Below, piece after piece: positions 36,508 to 45,130 of a DNA stretch of 64,000 nucleotides. Position 1 is the stretch's first letter. Each line of letters opens with the position of its first letter. Source of the DNA: Amycolatopsis roodepoortensis (lineage in GTDB: Bacteria > Actinomycetota > Actinomycetes > Mycobacteriales > Pseudonocardiaceae); NCBI RefSeq assembly GCF_014873915.1, contig NZ_JADBEJ010000001.1:1488001-1552000 (forward strand). Direction: 5' to 3'. Made by a program: the position numbers and the translations under genes. The notes below the pieces were generated by a model, which was given only the letters and a program-made list of their open reading frames with translations, was not told where the DNA came from and searched no databases.

Positions 36508-37751
36508 GGACAAGCCACACCATGTTCGACGACAAGCGACTGCTCGCCGCCTTGGCGGCGGCCTCCGAGGACCAGATCGTCTTCGACCTCCAGGGAATCG
36601 GCGAACGCCACGCTTCTTTGAAACGGGAGCTACCCGGCGTCGCCGTCCGGTTCGCGATGAAGGCCTGTCCGGTGGACGCCGTCGTCGAGTTCCTGGCCCG
36701 GCAAGGAGCCGGATTCGACGCGGCGAGCCCCGGTGAGATAGCGACCGCGCTCGGCGCGGGAGCGCCGCCCGGTTCGGTGCATTACGGGAACACCGTCAAA
36801 TCCGATCAGCACATTCTCGACGCCTTCCGGCTGGGCGTGCGGGACTTCGCCACGGACAGCGTCGAGGACGTGCGGGCGATCGCCACGCACGCCCCGGGGG
36901 CGCGAGTGTTCTGCCGTCTGGCCACCACCGGGAACGGAGCGCTGTGGGGGCTGAGCGGCAAGAGCGGATGTTCAGGCCCGGAAGCGGTGCGAGTGGCGGA
37001 AACGGCGCGAGCGATGGGTTTGAGGTTCTCGGGTTTGTCGGTGCATGTCGGTTCGCAGCAGATGACCACCGAAGCGTGGACGGGCGCGTTCGACTCCCTG
37101 GCGGAGGTGCTGATCGCCCTGAAGCAGAAGGGGATCCTGCTCGACCACGTCAACCTCGGTGGAGGTCTTCCCGCGCTCGGCTACCTCGACGAACAGGGGA
37201 GGCCCCTGATTCCCCCGCTCGACAGGATATTCGAGACGATCCGGGCGGGCATGGGGCGGCTTCGGCAAGCGGCCGGGGCCAGACTGGCCTTCGTCATCGA
37301 ACCGGGCCGGTACCTGGTCGCCGACCACGGTGCGATCCGTGCCCACGTGGCGCGGCTGTCCGACCGGGAGCTGCTCGACGGCCGGCGTCGGCGCTGGCTG
37401 TACCTGAGCTGTGGCAAGTTCAACGGCCTGTACGAGATGGACCGGATCCAGTATCGCCTGGAGTTCCCGGCGCACCGGGATGGCGAGTACGGTCCTGCCA
37501 TCGTCGCCGGGCCGAGCTGTGACAGCGACGATGCCGCCGGTCATGGCCGGTATCCGGCGCGGGTTCCGCTCGGCGTGGCCTCGGGCGATCCGGTGTGGAT
37601 ACTCTCGAGCGGCGCCTATACGACCAGCTACACCACGCTGGGGTTCAACGGTTTCAGCCCGCTCCCGTACACGGTGGCACCCGCCGGTGACACCGATGGG
37701 CGCAAGCGGCCCACACGAGTGTTCACCACGGTGACGGCCACACCGTTCTAG
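36504..37751 (+). CDS. PLP-dependent ornithine/lysine/diaminopimelate-type decarboxylase
   Basis: This 415-residue fold-type III (alanine-racemase-like) decarboxylase binds PLP through the lysine in VRFAMKACPV (about residue 53). Also visible are HVGSQQ, the phosphate-binding LGGGLPALGY, EPGRYLV and the acceptor-domain motif GPSCDSDD, which in ornithine decarboxylase carries the catalytic cysteine (GPTCDxxD). It should decarboxylate a basic or related amino acid to an amine. In this cluster it probably supplies a diamine or modified amine building block. It overlaps the DUF6271-like gene (ATGA). Which amino acid it uses is not readable. Confidence 0.88.
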   Translation: MRTSHTMFDDKRLLAALAAASEDQIVFDLQGIGERHASLKRELPGVAVRFAMKACPVDAVVEFLARQGAGFDAASPGEIATALGAGAPPGSVHYGNTVKSDQHILDAFRLGVRDFATDSVEDVRAIATHAPGARVFCRLATTGNGALWGLSGKSGCSGPEAVRVAETARAMGLRFSGLSVHVGSQQMTTEAWTGAFDSLAEVLIALKQKGILLDHVNLGGGLPALGYLDEQGRPLIPPLDRIFETIRAGMGRLRQAAGARLAFVIEPGRYLVADHGAIRAHVARLSDRELLDGRRRRWLYLSCGKFNGLYEMDRIQYRLEFPAHRDGEYGPAIVAGPSCDSDDAAGHGRYPARVPLGVASGDPVWILSSGAYTTSYTTLGFNGFSPLPYTVAPAGDTDGRKRPTRVFTTVTATPF

Positions 37752-37791
37752 CGGTCGACGAGCTGCACGTGAACTCCAGGAGGTCGAGTAG

Positions 37792-38331
37792 GTGTCCGCG
37801 GATATCCGGATCCGGCATATCTCGGCGCGGGACTGGCCGGACATCCGCGGCCTGGAAACCTCGGCCTACCAAGCCTCCGGGCTCTCGGAGGGCGAGGATG
37901 CGTTGCGCTCACGCGCCGCGCTGTCTCCGCTCACCTGTTTCGTGCTCGACGCCGGACGCCGGACGGCGGGGTACTTGATCGCGTTGCCCTACCCGCTGTT
38001 CGGGTGCCCGGACCTGACCAGGCCGGAAAGCGTGGGCCACCGGGACTCGCGGAACCTGCACCTGCACGATCTGGTCGTCGCCAAGGACTTTCGCCGCCAT
38101 GGCCTGGCCACGCGACTCGTGCGCCACCTCACGCTCCGCGCGGTATCGCTGTCCTACGAACGGATCTCGCTGGTGGCCGTCGCCGGCAGCGGTGGTTTCT
38201 GGTCGGCGAACGGTTACCAGGCGTGCCCCGGGGCAGGGTTTCCAGCAGGCTACGGTGAAGATGCCGTGTACATGTCCAGGGCGCTCCGGCCCGGCGGGCA
38301 CGCTATCGGGAATCCTTCAACGTTTCGGTGA
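37792..38331 (+). CDS. GNAT-family N-acetyltransferase
   Basis: This 179-residue single-domain GNAT has the acetyl-CoA motif LVVAKDFRRHGLATRLVRHL at residues 100-120 and ends in a short C-terminal strand. It follows the decarboxylase gene by 40 bp with GGAGG before GTG 37792, so it is probably part of that operon and could acetylate the amine it makes, or act as resistance. Its 3' end overlaps the convergent kinase gene by 29 bp. Confidence 0.85.
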   Translation: MSADIRIRHISARDWPDIRGLETSAYQASGLSEGEDALRSRAALSPLTCFVLDAGRRTAGYLIALPYPLFGCPDLTRPESVGHRDSRNLHLHDLVVAKDFRRHGLATRLVRHLTLRAVSLSYERISLVAVAGSGGFWSANGYQACPGAGFPAGYGEDAVYMSRALRPGGHAIGNPSTFR

Positions 38332-39205
38332 TCTGGTGGCGGGTGTTCTCCGCCACCCGTGGGTTCGTGGCCGCATAAGCCGTGTAAGCGTTCAACCCGG
38401 TACTCAGCGCGTAGCCGCGGCCCCGGGCCCAGGTGGCGTCGTCGACGTCCAGCGCGGCACGAAAGGTCTCCCGCGCCGACGACGGCAGGAGGGTCCAGGC
38501 GATCAGCAGATCGCACGCCGGATCGCCCACGCCGAGCCCGCCGAAGTCCAGGACGGCGCTGAGGTCGCCGTTCACGGTCAAGAGGTTGCCAGGGTGCAGG
38601 TCGCCATGGATCCAGACCGGTGGCCGGCTCCACGGGGGAGCGGCCATGGCCGCGTTCCAGACCTCGGTGAGCGCGGTGCCGTCGAAAACGCCGTCCACGG
38701 CCTCGATCGCGGCACGGGTCGCGGGATCACGACGGGCGAGCGGGGCGCCGATGAAGCTGTTGTGCGGCCCGGGAAGGAGTGTCTCGTCCGGCGGCACCCG
38801 CTGGAGGGCCTTCACGAACTCCGCCAGTTCGACAGCGGTCTTGTCCGCGTCGGCGAGTCCGCCGATGGTCGCGGTCTCCCCTTCGAACCACCGTGAAACG
38901 CACCAATACCACGGATAGCCTTCACCCGGCGAGCCGAGCGCGACGGGCGTGGGGACAGGCAAGGGCAGTCGCGGAGCGAGACGCGGAAGCCACTGGAACT
39001 CCTTCCGCGGCTGGCCGGTGGACCAGTCTCCGCGTGGCAGGCGTACCGCCAGGTCGTCCCCGAGCCGGTAGATCACGTTGTCCGATCCGGCGGGCTCCAG
39101 GCGTTTCAACGGAAGTGACGCCAGGTCCGGCAGCTGGGCGGCGAGAAGCCGCTCGACCAAGGCGGCGTCGATCACCGGGTTCGCGCCGGTCTGCTCGATC
39201 GTCAC
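38303..39205 (-). CDS. APH-type aminoglycoside/macrolide phosphotransferase (first copy)
   Basis: This 300-residue kinase-like protein has the APH catalytic motif HGDLHPGNLL and the metal-binding LDFGGLGVGDPACDL. The N-lobe reads SDNVIYRLGDDLAVRLPRG. Such enzymes phosphorylate hydroxyl groups of antibiotics. A second homologue of similar length lies at 47924, which suggests self-resistance or modification of the cluster product. I take GTG 39205 as the start because GAGGAG is six bases upstream of it; the ATG at 39211 directly abuts that site. It lies 121 bp downstream of the glycosyltransferase-like gene on the same strand. Confidence 0.85.
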   Translation of the reverse strand: MTIEQTGANPVIDAALVERLLAAQLPDLASLPLKRLEPAGSDNVIYRLGDDLAVRLPRGDWSTGQPRKEFQWLPRLAPRLPLPVPTPVALGSPGEGYPWYWCVSRWFEGETATIGGLADADKTAVELAEFVKALQRVPPDETLLPGPHNSFIGAPLARRDPATRAAIEAVDGVFDGTALTEVWNAAMAAPPWSRPPVWIHGDLHPGNLLTVNGDLSAVLDFGGLGVGDPACDLLIAWTLLPSSARETFRAALDVDDATWARGRGYALSTGLNAYTAYAATNPRVAENTRHQITETLKDSR

Positions 39206-39326
39206 GGACATCTCCTCGATGATCTGTCTCGCGGTCCTGGACTTCCGCGGTCGATCACACCACGCGGGCCGTCGCCCGTCGAGCCGGATTCCGCGGCCGA
39301 CGACCCGCGCGGTGCGAAGTCCATGC

Positions 39327-40439
39327 TCAGCCCGACGCGCGGGACGTCTCCCGCGCCGCGCCGGCACGCACGCCGTCGAGGATCAGCGGTTCGAGCAGTG
39401 AGCCGACCGCCGGCAGCCAGCGGGCCGGTACGACGCGGCGCACGGCACCCGGCCCGAAAGTCGCGAGCGCGGCCTTCGTCAGCGGTCCGGTGAAGTCCGG
39501 TGTCCTGCCGACGGCGCGGGCGTGTTCGGCCGTGATCACCCCGAGCAGGTACGCGACGATCCACAGCTCGGAAAGGGAGATTTCGCTGAGCCGGTCGACG
39601 AGGAACTCGCGTTGCGGATGCCTGTCCAGTGCCTCCTCGAGCAGGACCATCATGTCCTGGTAGGTGACACCGCGTTCGCGCAGCCAAACCCGCGCCGAAG
39701 ACCGCACTCGTCCGTCCACAGAGGACTCGTCGGGGATGCAGGCGTCGGAGTACTGCCCCCAGAAGTCGTAGTACGGAACGGTGGCCGGCGCGGTCAGCAG
39801 CGAATGGGGACCGTCGGGGACGGCGTCCGGCGGCGGAAGGCAGGCGGCCGAGCGGTTTCCCATGACGTTGTTGCCGACGAGGCTGATGTCGTCCCGGTGG
39901 TCCACGAGATTGGCCACCGGGATCACCGTCCGGATGCCCAGGTCGCTCAGGTAGTCCAGGAGCGCGACATCGTCCGGGGCACCCTCGTCGACCTTGGCCT
40001 GTACGTATTCCTCGAAACCGCGTGCGACTTCGGCGGGCAGCACGAGCGCCACGGCCGGGATGTAGTCGTCCACGACCGGGGCCATGGTGTAGCCGAGCAT
40101 CGCCGCGATCCGGATGACATGCGAAGTGCGTGAGCCCCATTCGGTGAACAGGCTCACGGCGGCGTCGGGTTGCGCCGCGATCAGGGAGTTCAGCCTTCGG
40201 GTGAAGTCCGCGGACGGCACCGCGTCGTCCTGGATGACCAGGTGATGGGTGGCGCCGGGATCGACCGCGGCCCAGGCGAGCCGGGCCGCGCGCAACGCGG
40301 CCGGGGGGCCTTCGGGTTCGGGGTCGACCACGACCTGCAAACCCAGTTCCGGCAGGCCGTCGGCCACGGCGCGCGCCGCGTCGATCCGCTTCGGATGCGT
40401 CATCACGGCGCCGGAGAGCCGGATCGGAGGTGGTGTCAC
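39327..40439 (-). CDS. GT-A-like glycosyltransferase-type protein
   Basis: This 370-residue soluble protein has an N-terminal Rossmann-like half with HHLVIQDDAVPSADFTRRLNSL (about residues 62-84), a DxD-like region resembling glycosyltransferases of the GT25/GT2 type. The C-terminal half contains helical segments around residues 230-330. GTG 40439 has GGGAG five bases upstream. It is divergent from the GT2 gene, and the shared region carries the best TTGCCA repeat promoter. I do not recognise the precise family; a sugar transfer role is a moderate inference from the DxD pattern and the neighbours. Confidence 0.55.
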   Translation of the reverse strand: MTPPPIRLSGAVMTHPKRIDAARAVADGLPELGLQVVVDPEPEGPPAALRAARLAWAAVDPGATHHLVIQDDAVPSADFTRRLNSLIAAQPDAAVSLFTEWGSRTSHVIRIAAMLGYTMAPVVDDYIPAVALVLPAEVARGFEEYVQAKVDEGAPDDVALLDYLSDLGIRTVIPVANLVDHRDDISLVGNNVMGNRSAACLPPPDAVPDGPHSLLTAPATVPYYDFWGQYSDACIPDESSVDGRVRSSARVWLRERGVTYQDMMVLLEEALDRHPQREFLVDRLSEISLSELWIVAYLLGVITAEHARAVGRTPDFTGPLTKAALATFGPGAVRRVVPARWLPAVGSLLEPLILDGVRAGAARETSRASG

Positions 40440-40514
40440 GGTTGCTCCCGGTAGAGGTCGTCTCAACGCTGTTTTGCCGGCTCCGGGCCGGAGCCACCCC
40501 ATCCTACCCCAGGG

Positions 40515-40566
40515 TTGCCAGGCTCTTGTCAATAACTTGCCATGATGTGGGCACGCGTCCTATGCT
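40515..40566 (+). promoter_or_regulatory. Promoter with three 11-nt spaced repeats
   Basis: TTGCCA (40515-40520), TTGTCA (40526-40531) and TTGCCA (40537-40542) are direct repeats with exactly 11-nt periodicity. The last serves as a -35, followed after 18 nt by TATGCT (40561-40566). The GT2 start is at 40599 behind GAGGAG. The geometry matches known SARP binding sites. Confidence 0.8.
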
Positions 40567-40598
40567 TCGGCCGGTGTCGAGCCGTGCGAGGAGTGGCC

Positions 40599-41762
40599 GT
40601 GAATAAACCCGTGCTCAGTATCGTGATCCCGTACAAGCAGCGACTGCAGACCTTGAAACCGGTGTTGCGGTCGCTTGCCGAGCAGACGCTGGACAGGGCG
40701 AAGTTCGAAGTCGTACTGGGTGTGCTGGAGCACGATCCGGAATTCGCCGCGTTGTGCCGTGAGTACACCGGAAAGATGAAAGTCCTCTCCGTGCAGGTCG
40801 AGGAGGACTGGAACACCAGCAGAGCCACGAATCTGGGCATCCGCCAGGCCTCCGGCGAGATCATCTGCCTGGTGGACGCGGACGTGGTGCTGGCGCCCAC
40901 GGCGCTGCAGACCCTGTGCGACCGGTATTTCCAGCACGGTCACAACATCTGCGCGATGGGCCAGGTGCTCGGTTACGAGGAGGTCGTCCCCACCGAGGTC
41001 GGTGATGTCGAGGTGCGGCCGTTCGAGCACTACCGCAAGGTGCTCGAGGAGCTGGCGACGGCGGACCGGGTGAAACTGGATCCTCGTTTCTCCGCGGAAT
41101 ACGCCTCGGCTTATGCCAGGTATCCGTGGGCGTTCGCCCGTACCGGCCTCATGGCCATTCCGGCGGAGACCATCCGGCGGCACGATCTGATGCTGGACGA
41201 AGGCTTTGTCAGCTGGGGCCCAGAGGATCAGGAATGGGCATTGAGGATCTCCCGGAGCGGAACACCGCTCGTGCTCGCGCACGACGTGTACGGGATACAT
41301 CTTCCGCATCGCCGGGACCAGGCGGCACAGGACGTCTCGGCGTCCATCACCAATCGCTACTACCTCGCCAAGTGGCCGCGCCTCGACCTGGAACTGGCGC
41401 TGACCTTCGGTGGCTGGGTCGAGATCGATGCGATCTGCCCGGAGATCGAGCGGGAGCTGGCGGGCGTGGCCCCCGGTGGTTCGCTCGGTCTCGTCCGCGG
41501 AAAGATCGACGGGATCCCCACCCTGGTCGTCGGGGCCGTGCTGGATGGACGGGCGGAACTCGCTGATCCCGAACTCGGCGAATGGTTCGACTGCCGTTCC
41601 GAGCTGGAGGTGATCCCCTTGGTCGGCTTCGCGATGCCCTTCGAGGACCAATTCTTCGAGGAGTGCCGCGTTCTCGCGCCGATCCCGAAGTTGAGCGAAA
41701 AGTACCGTGAAGCCGTATATCGCGAAGCGAACCGGGTCTCGCGTAAACTCGTGACGGCTTAG
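40599..41762 (+). CDS. Family 2 glycosyltransferase
   Basis: This 387-residue GT-A enzyme starts VNKPVLSIVIPYKQRLQTLKP. It has the DxD motif in IICLVDADVVLAP (about residues 106-118) and the acceptor-side motif GFVSWGPEDQEWALR (about 205-219), where the ED pair is typical of GT2/GT7-like transferases. There are no membrane helices, so it probably glycosylates a soluble acceptor. GTG 40599 has GAGGAG five bases upstream. It has its own repeat-type promoter and ends 55 bp before the convergent methyltransferase, with a strong hairpin between. Confidence 0.88.
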   Translation: MNKPVLSIVIPYKQRLQTLKPVLRSLAEQTLDRAKFEVVLGVLEHDPEFAALCREYTGKMKVLSVQVEEDWNTSRATNLGIRQASGEIICLVDADVVLAPTALQTLCDRYFQHGHNICAMGQVLGYEEVVPTEVGDVEVRPFEHYRKVLEELATADRVKLDPRFSAEYASAYARYPWAFARTGLMAIPAETIRRHDLMLDEGFVSWGPEDQEWALRISRSGTPLVLAHDVYGIHLPHRRDQAAQDVSASITNRYYLAKWPRLDLELALTFGGWVEIDAICPEIERELAGVAPGGSLGLVRGKIDGIPTLVVGAVLDGRAELADPELGEWFDCRSELEVIPLVGFAMPFEDQFFEECRVLAPIPKLSEKYREAVYREANRVSRKLVTA

Positions 41763-41770
41763 CGACGGCG

Positions 41771-41803
41771 GTGCCGGCGATGGTTCGTGACCATCGCCGG
41801 CAC
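41771..41803. terminator. Perfect 14-bp hairpin between convergent genes
   Basis: Arms 41771-41784 and 41790-41803 are perfect complements with a 5-nt loop. The hairpin lies between the GT2 and methyltransferase stop codons. Confidence 0.85.
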
Positions 41804-41816
41804 TCCGCTTTCCAGG

Positions 41817-42557
41817 TCAGGCCGCCGGTTTCTCCCAAACGGAAACGTGCTGATCGCTTTCACTGGTGAACGGGTCGCGTGACCATCCCGCCCACCGGTC
41901 CCGCAGGCGTAGCCCGGCCAGCCTGGCCATCAGATCGAGTTCGGACGGCCACACATAGCGGAACGGGATCGTGTGATAGCTGCCGCGGCCATCGACGACC
42001 TCGACGTAGTTCGAGCTCATCGACTGGGTCGCCACGTCGTAGATGTCGAACGCCCATTTCGTGGGACTGACATGGAAGGGGACGACGTTCTGGCCTGCCG
42101 GGAGTTTCCGCAATTCCGGGACGCCGACCTCGATGACGAAGCAGCCGCCTGGTTCGAGATGGTCGGCGACGGTACGGAAGCAGGCCACCTGCTCGTCCTG
42201 TGTCGTCAGGTTGTTGATCGTGTTGTAGACCAGGTAGGCGACCGAGAACGTTCCGTCGACCTTGGCCGTCGCGAAGTCGCCGATCGTCACCGGAATCGCT
42301 TCACCGCCCGGTTTCTCGCGTAACTTGGCCACCATCGCCCGCGACAGCTCGATGCCGTGCACCGGGACTCCGCGGCGCGCCAGCGGAAGCGCGACGCGTC
42401 CGGTCCCGATCCCCAGTTCCAGCGCGGAACCCTTGCCCGCCAGTTCCGCCAGCAGATCGACGACCGGGTCCACGGCGCTCGGCTCGAACATGCTCGCGGA
42501 CGACTGGTCATAGGTCGCCGCGACGTCTTCTCCGAAATATCCGTCAGATTCGTCCAC
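41817..42557 (-). CDS. Class I SAM-dependent methyltransferase
   Basis: This is a 246-residue methyltransferase with the SAM-binding motif ALELGIGTGRVALPLARRG (about residues 43-61) and acidic residue in HGIELS. The C-terminal half includes FRYVWPSELDLMARLAGLRL, common to small-molecule methyltransferases. I choose GTG 42557. Upstream of it is TACAGT at 42564-42569, a likely -10, so the transcript may be leaderless. The gene contains a TTA codon (42321-42323). Substrate unknown; the setting suggests tailoring of a sugar or the peptide-polyketide product. Confidence 0.85.
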   Translation of the reverse strand: MDESDGYFGEDVAATYDQSSASMFEPSAVDPVVDLLAELAGKGSALELGIGTGRVALPLARRGVPVHGIELSRAMVAKLREKPGGEAIPVTIGDFATAKVDGTFSVAYLVYNTINNLTTQDEQVACFRTVADHLEPGGCFVIEVGVPELRKLPAGQNVVPFHVSPTKWAFDIYDVATQSMSSNYVEVVDGRGSYHTIPFRYVWPSELDLMARLAGLRLRDRWAGWSRDPFTSESDQHVSVWEKPAA

Positions 42558-42600
42558 GGCCGTACTGTAACGCGGGGGTGCCCCAGGCAGCCAGCCGAAC

Positions 42601-42638
42601 GGGCAAATTTGTGTCACGAACGTTGACAAGATTGGCAA
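42601..42638. promoter_or_regulatory. TTGACA/TTGCCA elements between methyltransferase and deacetylase
   Basis: TTGACA (42623-42628) on the plus strand and TTGCCA (42638-42633) plus TTGTCA (42629-42624) on the minus strand occur here, but the spacings do not follow the 11-nt rule. It is a possible but weak member of the shared motif set. Confidence 0.35.
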
Positions 42639-42706
42639 TATAGCTGATTCTGGACTTCGGGCCCGCTCGCCGGGCCACCAGTCTTCGCCGGACGAGGGGG
42701 AGTCGG

Positions 42707-43729
42707 ATGTTGTACGCGGGAATCGGCTGGAGCGAGACCGGCTTCGAAGTACAGGTCATCGACGACCAGGAAGAACCCGCGTTTCCCGCCGAGAAGTTCG
42801 CCCCGGGACGGATCCGGGACCTGATCGGGTACCTGCGCGGGTTGCCGCGGACTCCCGTCGTGGTCGTGGAGAGCACGAACGGTGTACTCGACGGCCGCCT
42901 GATGGCGGCGGGGATCGAGGTCCACCGGGCCGATCCCGCCGTGTTGCCCGCGCGTCCGGTATTCGGTTCCGTGCCGGCGGCCGACCTCGCGCGCGTGGGC
43001 AGGCGGAACCTGCGTGCGCTGACCAAGCTGGAACGCGCGCGGGGCACCCAGACCGGGCGGGAGGACGAACTCGAGGCGGGCTTCGCGGGGAACGAACCGG
43101 CGGCCGGCGAGCTCGCCGCGCAGGGCCGCTGGTTCGGTCACGGCAGCCGGGAGCGTCGCCAGGTCGCGCTGACCTTCGACGATGGTCCGCAGCCTCCCTA
43201 CACCGACTTGGTTCTCGACATCCTCGAACGCTACGGGGTACCGGCGACCTTCTTCTGCGTCGGGACTTACGCGAAGGCACATCCGGAGTCGCTGGCCAGA
43301 ATGGCCGAGCAGGGACACGCCATCGGCAACCACACCTGGTCGCATCCGTTCCTGCCGGAGCTGACCCGGCCACAGCTGATCGAGCAGATCGAACGGACCG
43401 GGGACGCCATCGCCGAGGCGTCCGGTTCGAAGACGACGTTGTTCCGGCCACCCTACGGCCTCTGTTCTCCTGAGGTGGTCGGCTGGCTGGGGGAGCTGGA
43501 TCTGACGACCGTGCTGTGGGACGTCGCGCCGGACGACTGGATGATGCCGGGCACCGATTTCATCTCCCGGCTGGTCCTGGACGGGGCCCGGTCCGGTTCG
43601 GTCGTGCTCCTGCACGATTCCGGCGGCGACCGCACGCAGACCGTGGGCTCGTTGCCGCAAATGATCGAAGGCTTGCTGGAACGCGAGTTCCGCTTCGTCG
43701 CCGTCGACGACCTGTCAACGGCTGAATGA
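42707..43729 (+). CDS. Polysaccharide deacetylase (NodB) with an IS110-like N-terminal domain
   Basis: The C-terminal 195 residues are a carbohydrate esterase 4 (NodB) domain with the metal motifs TFDDGP, HTWSH, RPPYG, DVAPDDW and VLLHD. It probably removes an N-acetyl group from an amino sugar. The N-terminal 120 residues resemble the first part of IS110-family DEDD transposases: the opening LYAGIGWSETGFEVQVIDD and the VVVVESTNGVLDGRLMAAGIEV strand. The first catalytic aspartate (GID) is Gly here (GIG), so this part cannot be an active transposase. There is no signal peptide, so the deacetylase acts in the cytoplasm, as in antibiotic biosynthesis. ATG 42707 has GGGGGAG nearby. Confidence 0.85.
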   Translation: MLYAGIGWSETGFEVQVIDDQEEPAFPAEKFAPGRIRDLIGYLRGLPRTPVVVVESTNGVLDGRLMAAGIEVHRADPAVLPARPVFGSVPAADLARVGRRNLRALTKLERARGTQTGREDELEAGFAGNEPAAGELAAQGRWFGHGSRERRQVALTFDDGPQPPYTDLVLDILERYGVPATFFCVGTYAKAHPESLARMAEQGHAIGNHTWSHPFLPELTRPQLIEQIERTGDAIAEASGSKTTLFRPPYGLCSPEVVGWLGELDLTTVLWDVAPDDWMMPGTDFISRLVLDGARSGSVVLLHDSGGDRTQTVGSLPQMIEGLLEREFRFVAVDDLSTAE

Positions 43730-43789
43730 GCTACCCGGCTTCACCTCAGTTGAGCCGGGCATCGGCAGCTAGTCACCGTTGGGGGGAAG

Positions 43790-45046
43790 ATGACAACGAC
43801 ACACGCCCCGATCACGAACTGGGCAGGGAATGTCACCTTTGACGTGAACCGCATGCACCGGCCGAAATCGGTCGACGAGTTGCGGCGCGTCGTGGCTCGC
43901 TCTCCGCGCGTTCGCGCGCTCGGTACCGGACACTCGTTCAGCCGCGTGGCCGGTACCGAGCACGACCTCGTACGGCTGGACGGATTGCCGCGCCGGGTGG
44001 TGATCGATCACGACGCGCGGACGGTGACCGTGAGCGGCGGCATGCGGTACGCGGACCTGATCTACGTGCTGCACCGGGAGGGTTTCGCACTGGCGAACCT
44101 GGCTTCGCTCCCGCATATCTCGATCGCCGGCGCGTGTGCGACCGGCACGCACGGTTCCGGCGACACGCAACGGTGCCTCGCTTCTTCCGTCGCCGGGATG
44201 GAGCTCGTCGGCCCGGACGGTGATCTGATCGAGGTGAGCCGCGTGGCCGACGGGGACGAATTCGCGGGTTCGGTGGTGGCGCTGGGAGCGCTCGGGATCG
44301 TGACCAGGATGACCCTCGACATCGAGCCCGCTTTCGCCATGGCACAGCGAGTGCACCTGCTCGTTCCGCTGGACGAGGTGGCGTCGTCGCTGGACGAGGT
44401 GTTCGGGGCCGCCTACAGCGTCAGCTTGTTCACCGACTGGCGCGACACCGGCGACGTCTGGTTGAAGCGCCGCCTCGGCAGGCCCGAGTCGGGCTGGGAC
44501 GGCGGTCAGCGGGCTCAGGAACCCATGCATCCCGTGCCCGGCATGCCGGTCGAGCTCAGCACCGAGCAACTGGACGTGCGCGGTCCGTGGCACGAGCGGT
44601 TGCCGCACTTCCGGCCCGAACTGACCCCGGGAGCGGGTGAGGAACTCCAGTCCGAGTTCTATCTGCCCCGCGCGGCCGCGCCGGCGGCGTTCGCCGCGAT
44701 CCGGGAGATCGGCGAACTCGTGGCGCCGGTCATGCACATCGCGGAAGTGCGCACCGTACGCGGGGACGACCTGTGGCTGAGTCCCGCTTACCACCGTGAC
44801 ACCGTGACCTTTCACTTCACCTGGATCGACTACTTCGACGCCGTCGAGCCCGTGCTCGCGGAAGTGGAGAAGCGGCTGCTGCCGCTCGGCGCCCGCCCGC
44901 ATTGGGGCAAGTTGACCACGATGGCGGCTTCCGAGATCGCCGGCGTGCACGAGCGGGCCGCCGACTTCGCGCGGTTGATGCGCAAGTACGACCCCGAAGG
45001 CAAGTTCCGCAATGCCTTCGTGGACGACATCTTCGGGCAGGGGTAA
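43790..45046 (+). CDS. FAD-dependent alditol/aldonolactone oxidase-like enzyme
   Basis: This 418-residue flavoprotein is an FAD_binding_4 plus ALO-type protein, similar to alditol oxidase. GTGHSFS near residue 46 carries the histidine that covalently holds FAD in that family, and RPHWGKL near the C-terminus is the usual active-site block. It should oxidise a primary alcohol of a polyol or sugar moiety. A relative, AprQ, oxidises apramycin as a self-resistance step, so a similar role on the cluster product is possible. There is no signal peptide. A strong hairpin follows. Confidence 0.85.
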   Translation: MTTTHAPITNWAGNVTFDVNRMHRPKSVDELRRVVARSPRVRALGTGHSFSRVAGTEHDLVRLDGLPRRVVIDHDARTVTVSGGMRYADLIYVLHREGFALANLASLPHISIAGACATGTHGSGDTQRCLASSVAGMELVGPDGDLIEVSRVADGDEFAGSVVALGALGIVTRMTLDIEPAFAMAQRVHLLVPLDEVASSLDEVFGAAYSVSLFTDWRDTGDVWLKRRLGRPESGWDGGQRAQEPMHPVPGMPVELSTEQLDVRGPWHERLPHFRPELTPGAGEELQSEFYLPRAAAPAAFAAIREIGELVAPVMHIAEVRTVRGDDLWLSPAYHRDTVTFHFTWIDYFDAVEPVLAEVEKRLLPLGARPHWGKLTTMAASEIAGVHERAADFARLMRKYDPEGKFRNAFVDDIFGQG

Positions 45047-45069
45047 GCGTTCCTGCCGGCCAGATGCCA

Positions 45070-45114
45070 TGACAGAGCCCCTGTCGCGAAGCTCTCGCGA
45101 CAGGGGCTCGGTCA
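45070..45114. terminator. Hairpin terminator between the oxidase and LLM genes
   Basis: A perfect 15-bp stem (45075-45089 with 45095-45109, 5-nt loop) is extended by TGAC/GTCA pairs at 45070-45073 and 45111-45114. It separates convergent genes. Confidence 0.9.
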
Positions 45115-45130
45115 TGACATTCGCGCGAGG

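Noticed and set aside
42707..43066. Intact insertion sequence of the IS110 family
   Set aside because: Only the N-terminal part of the transposase fold is suggested, the first catalytic Asp is missing, the frame runs directly into a deacetylase, and no terminal repeats are visible.
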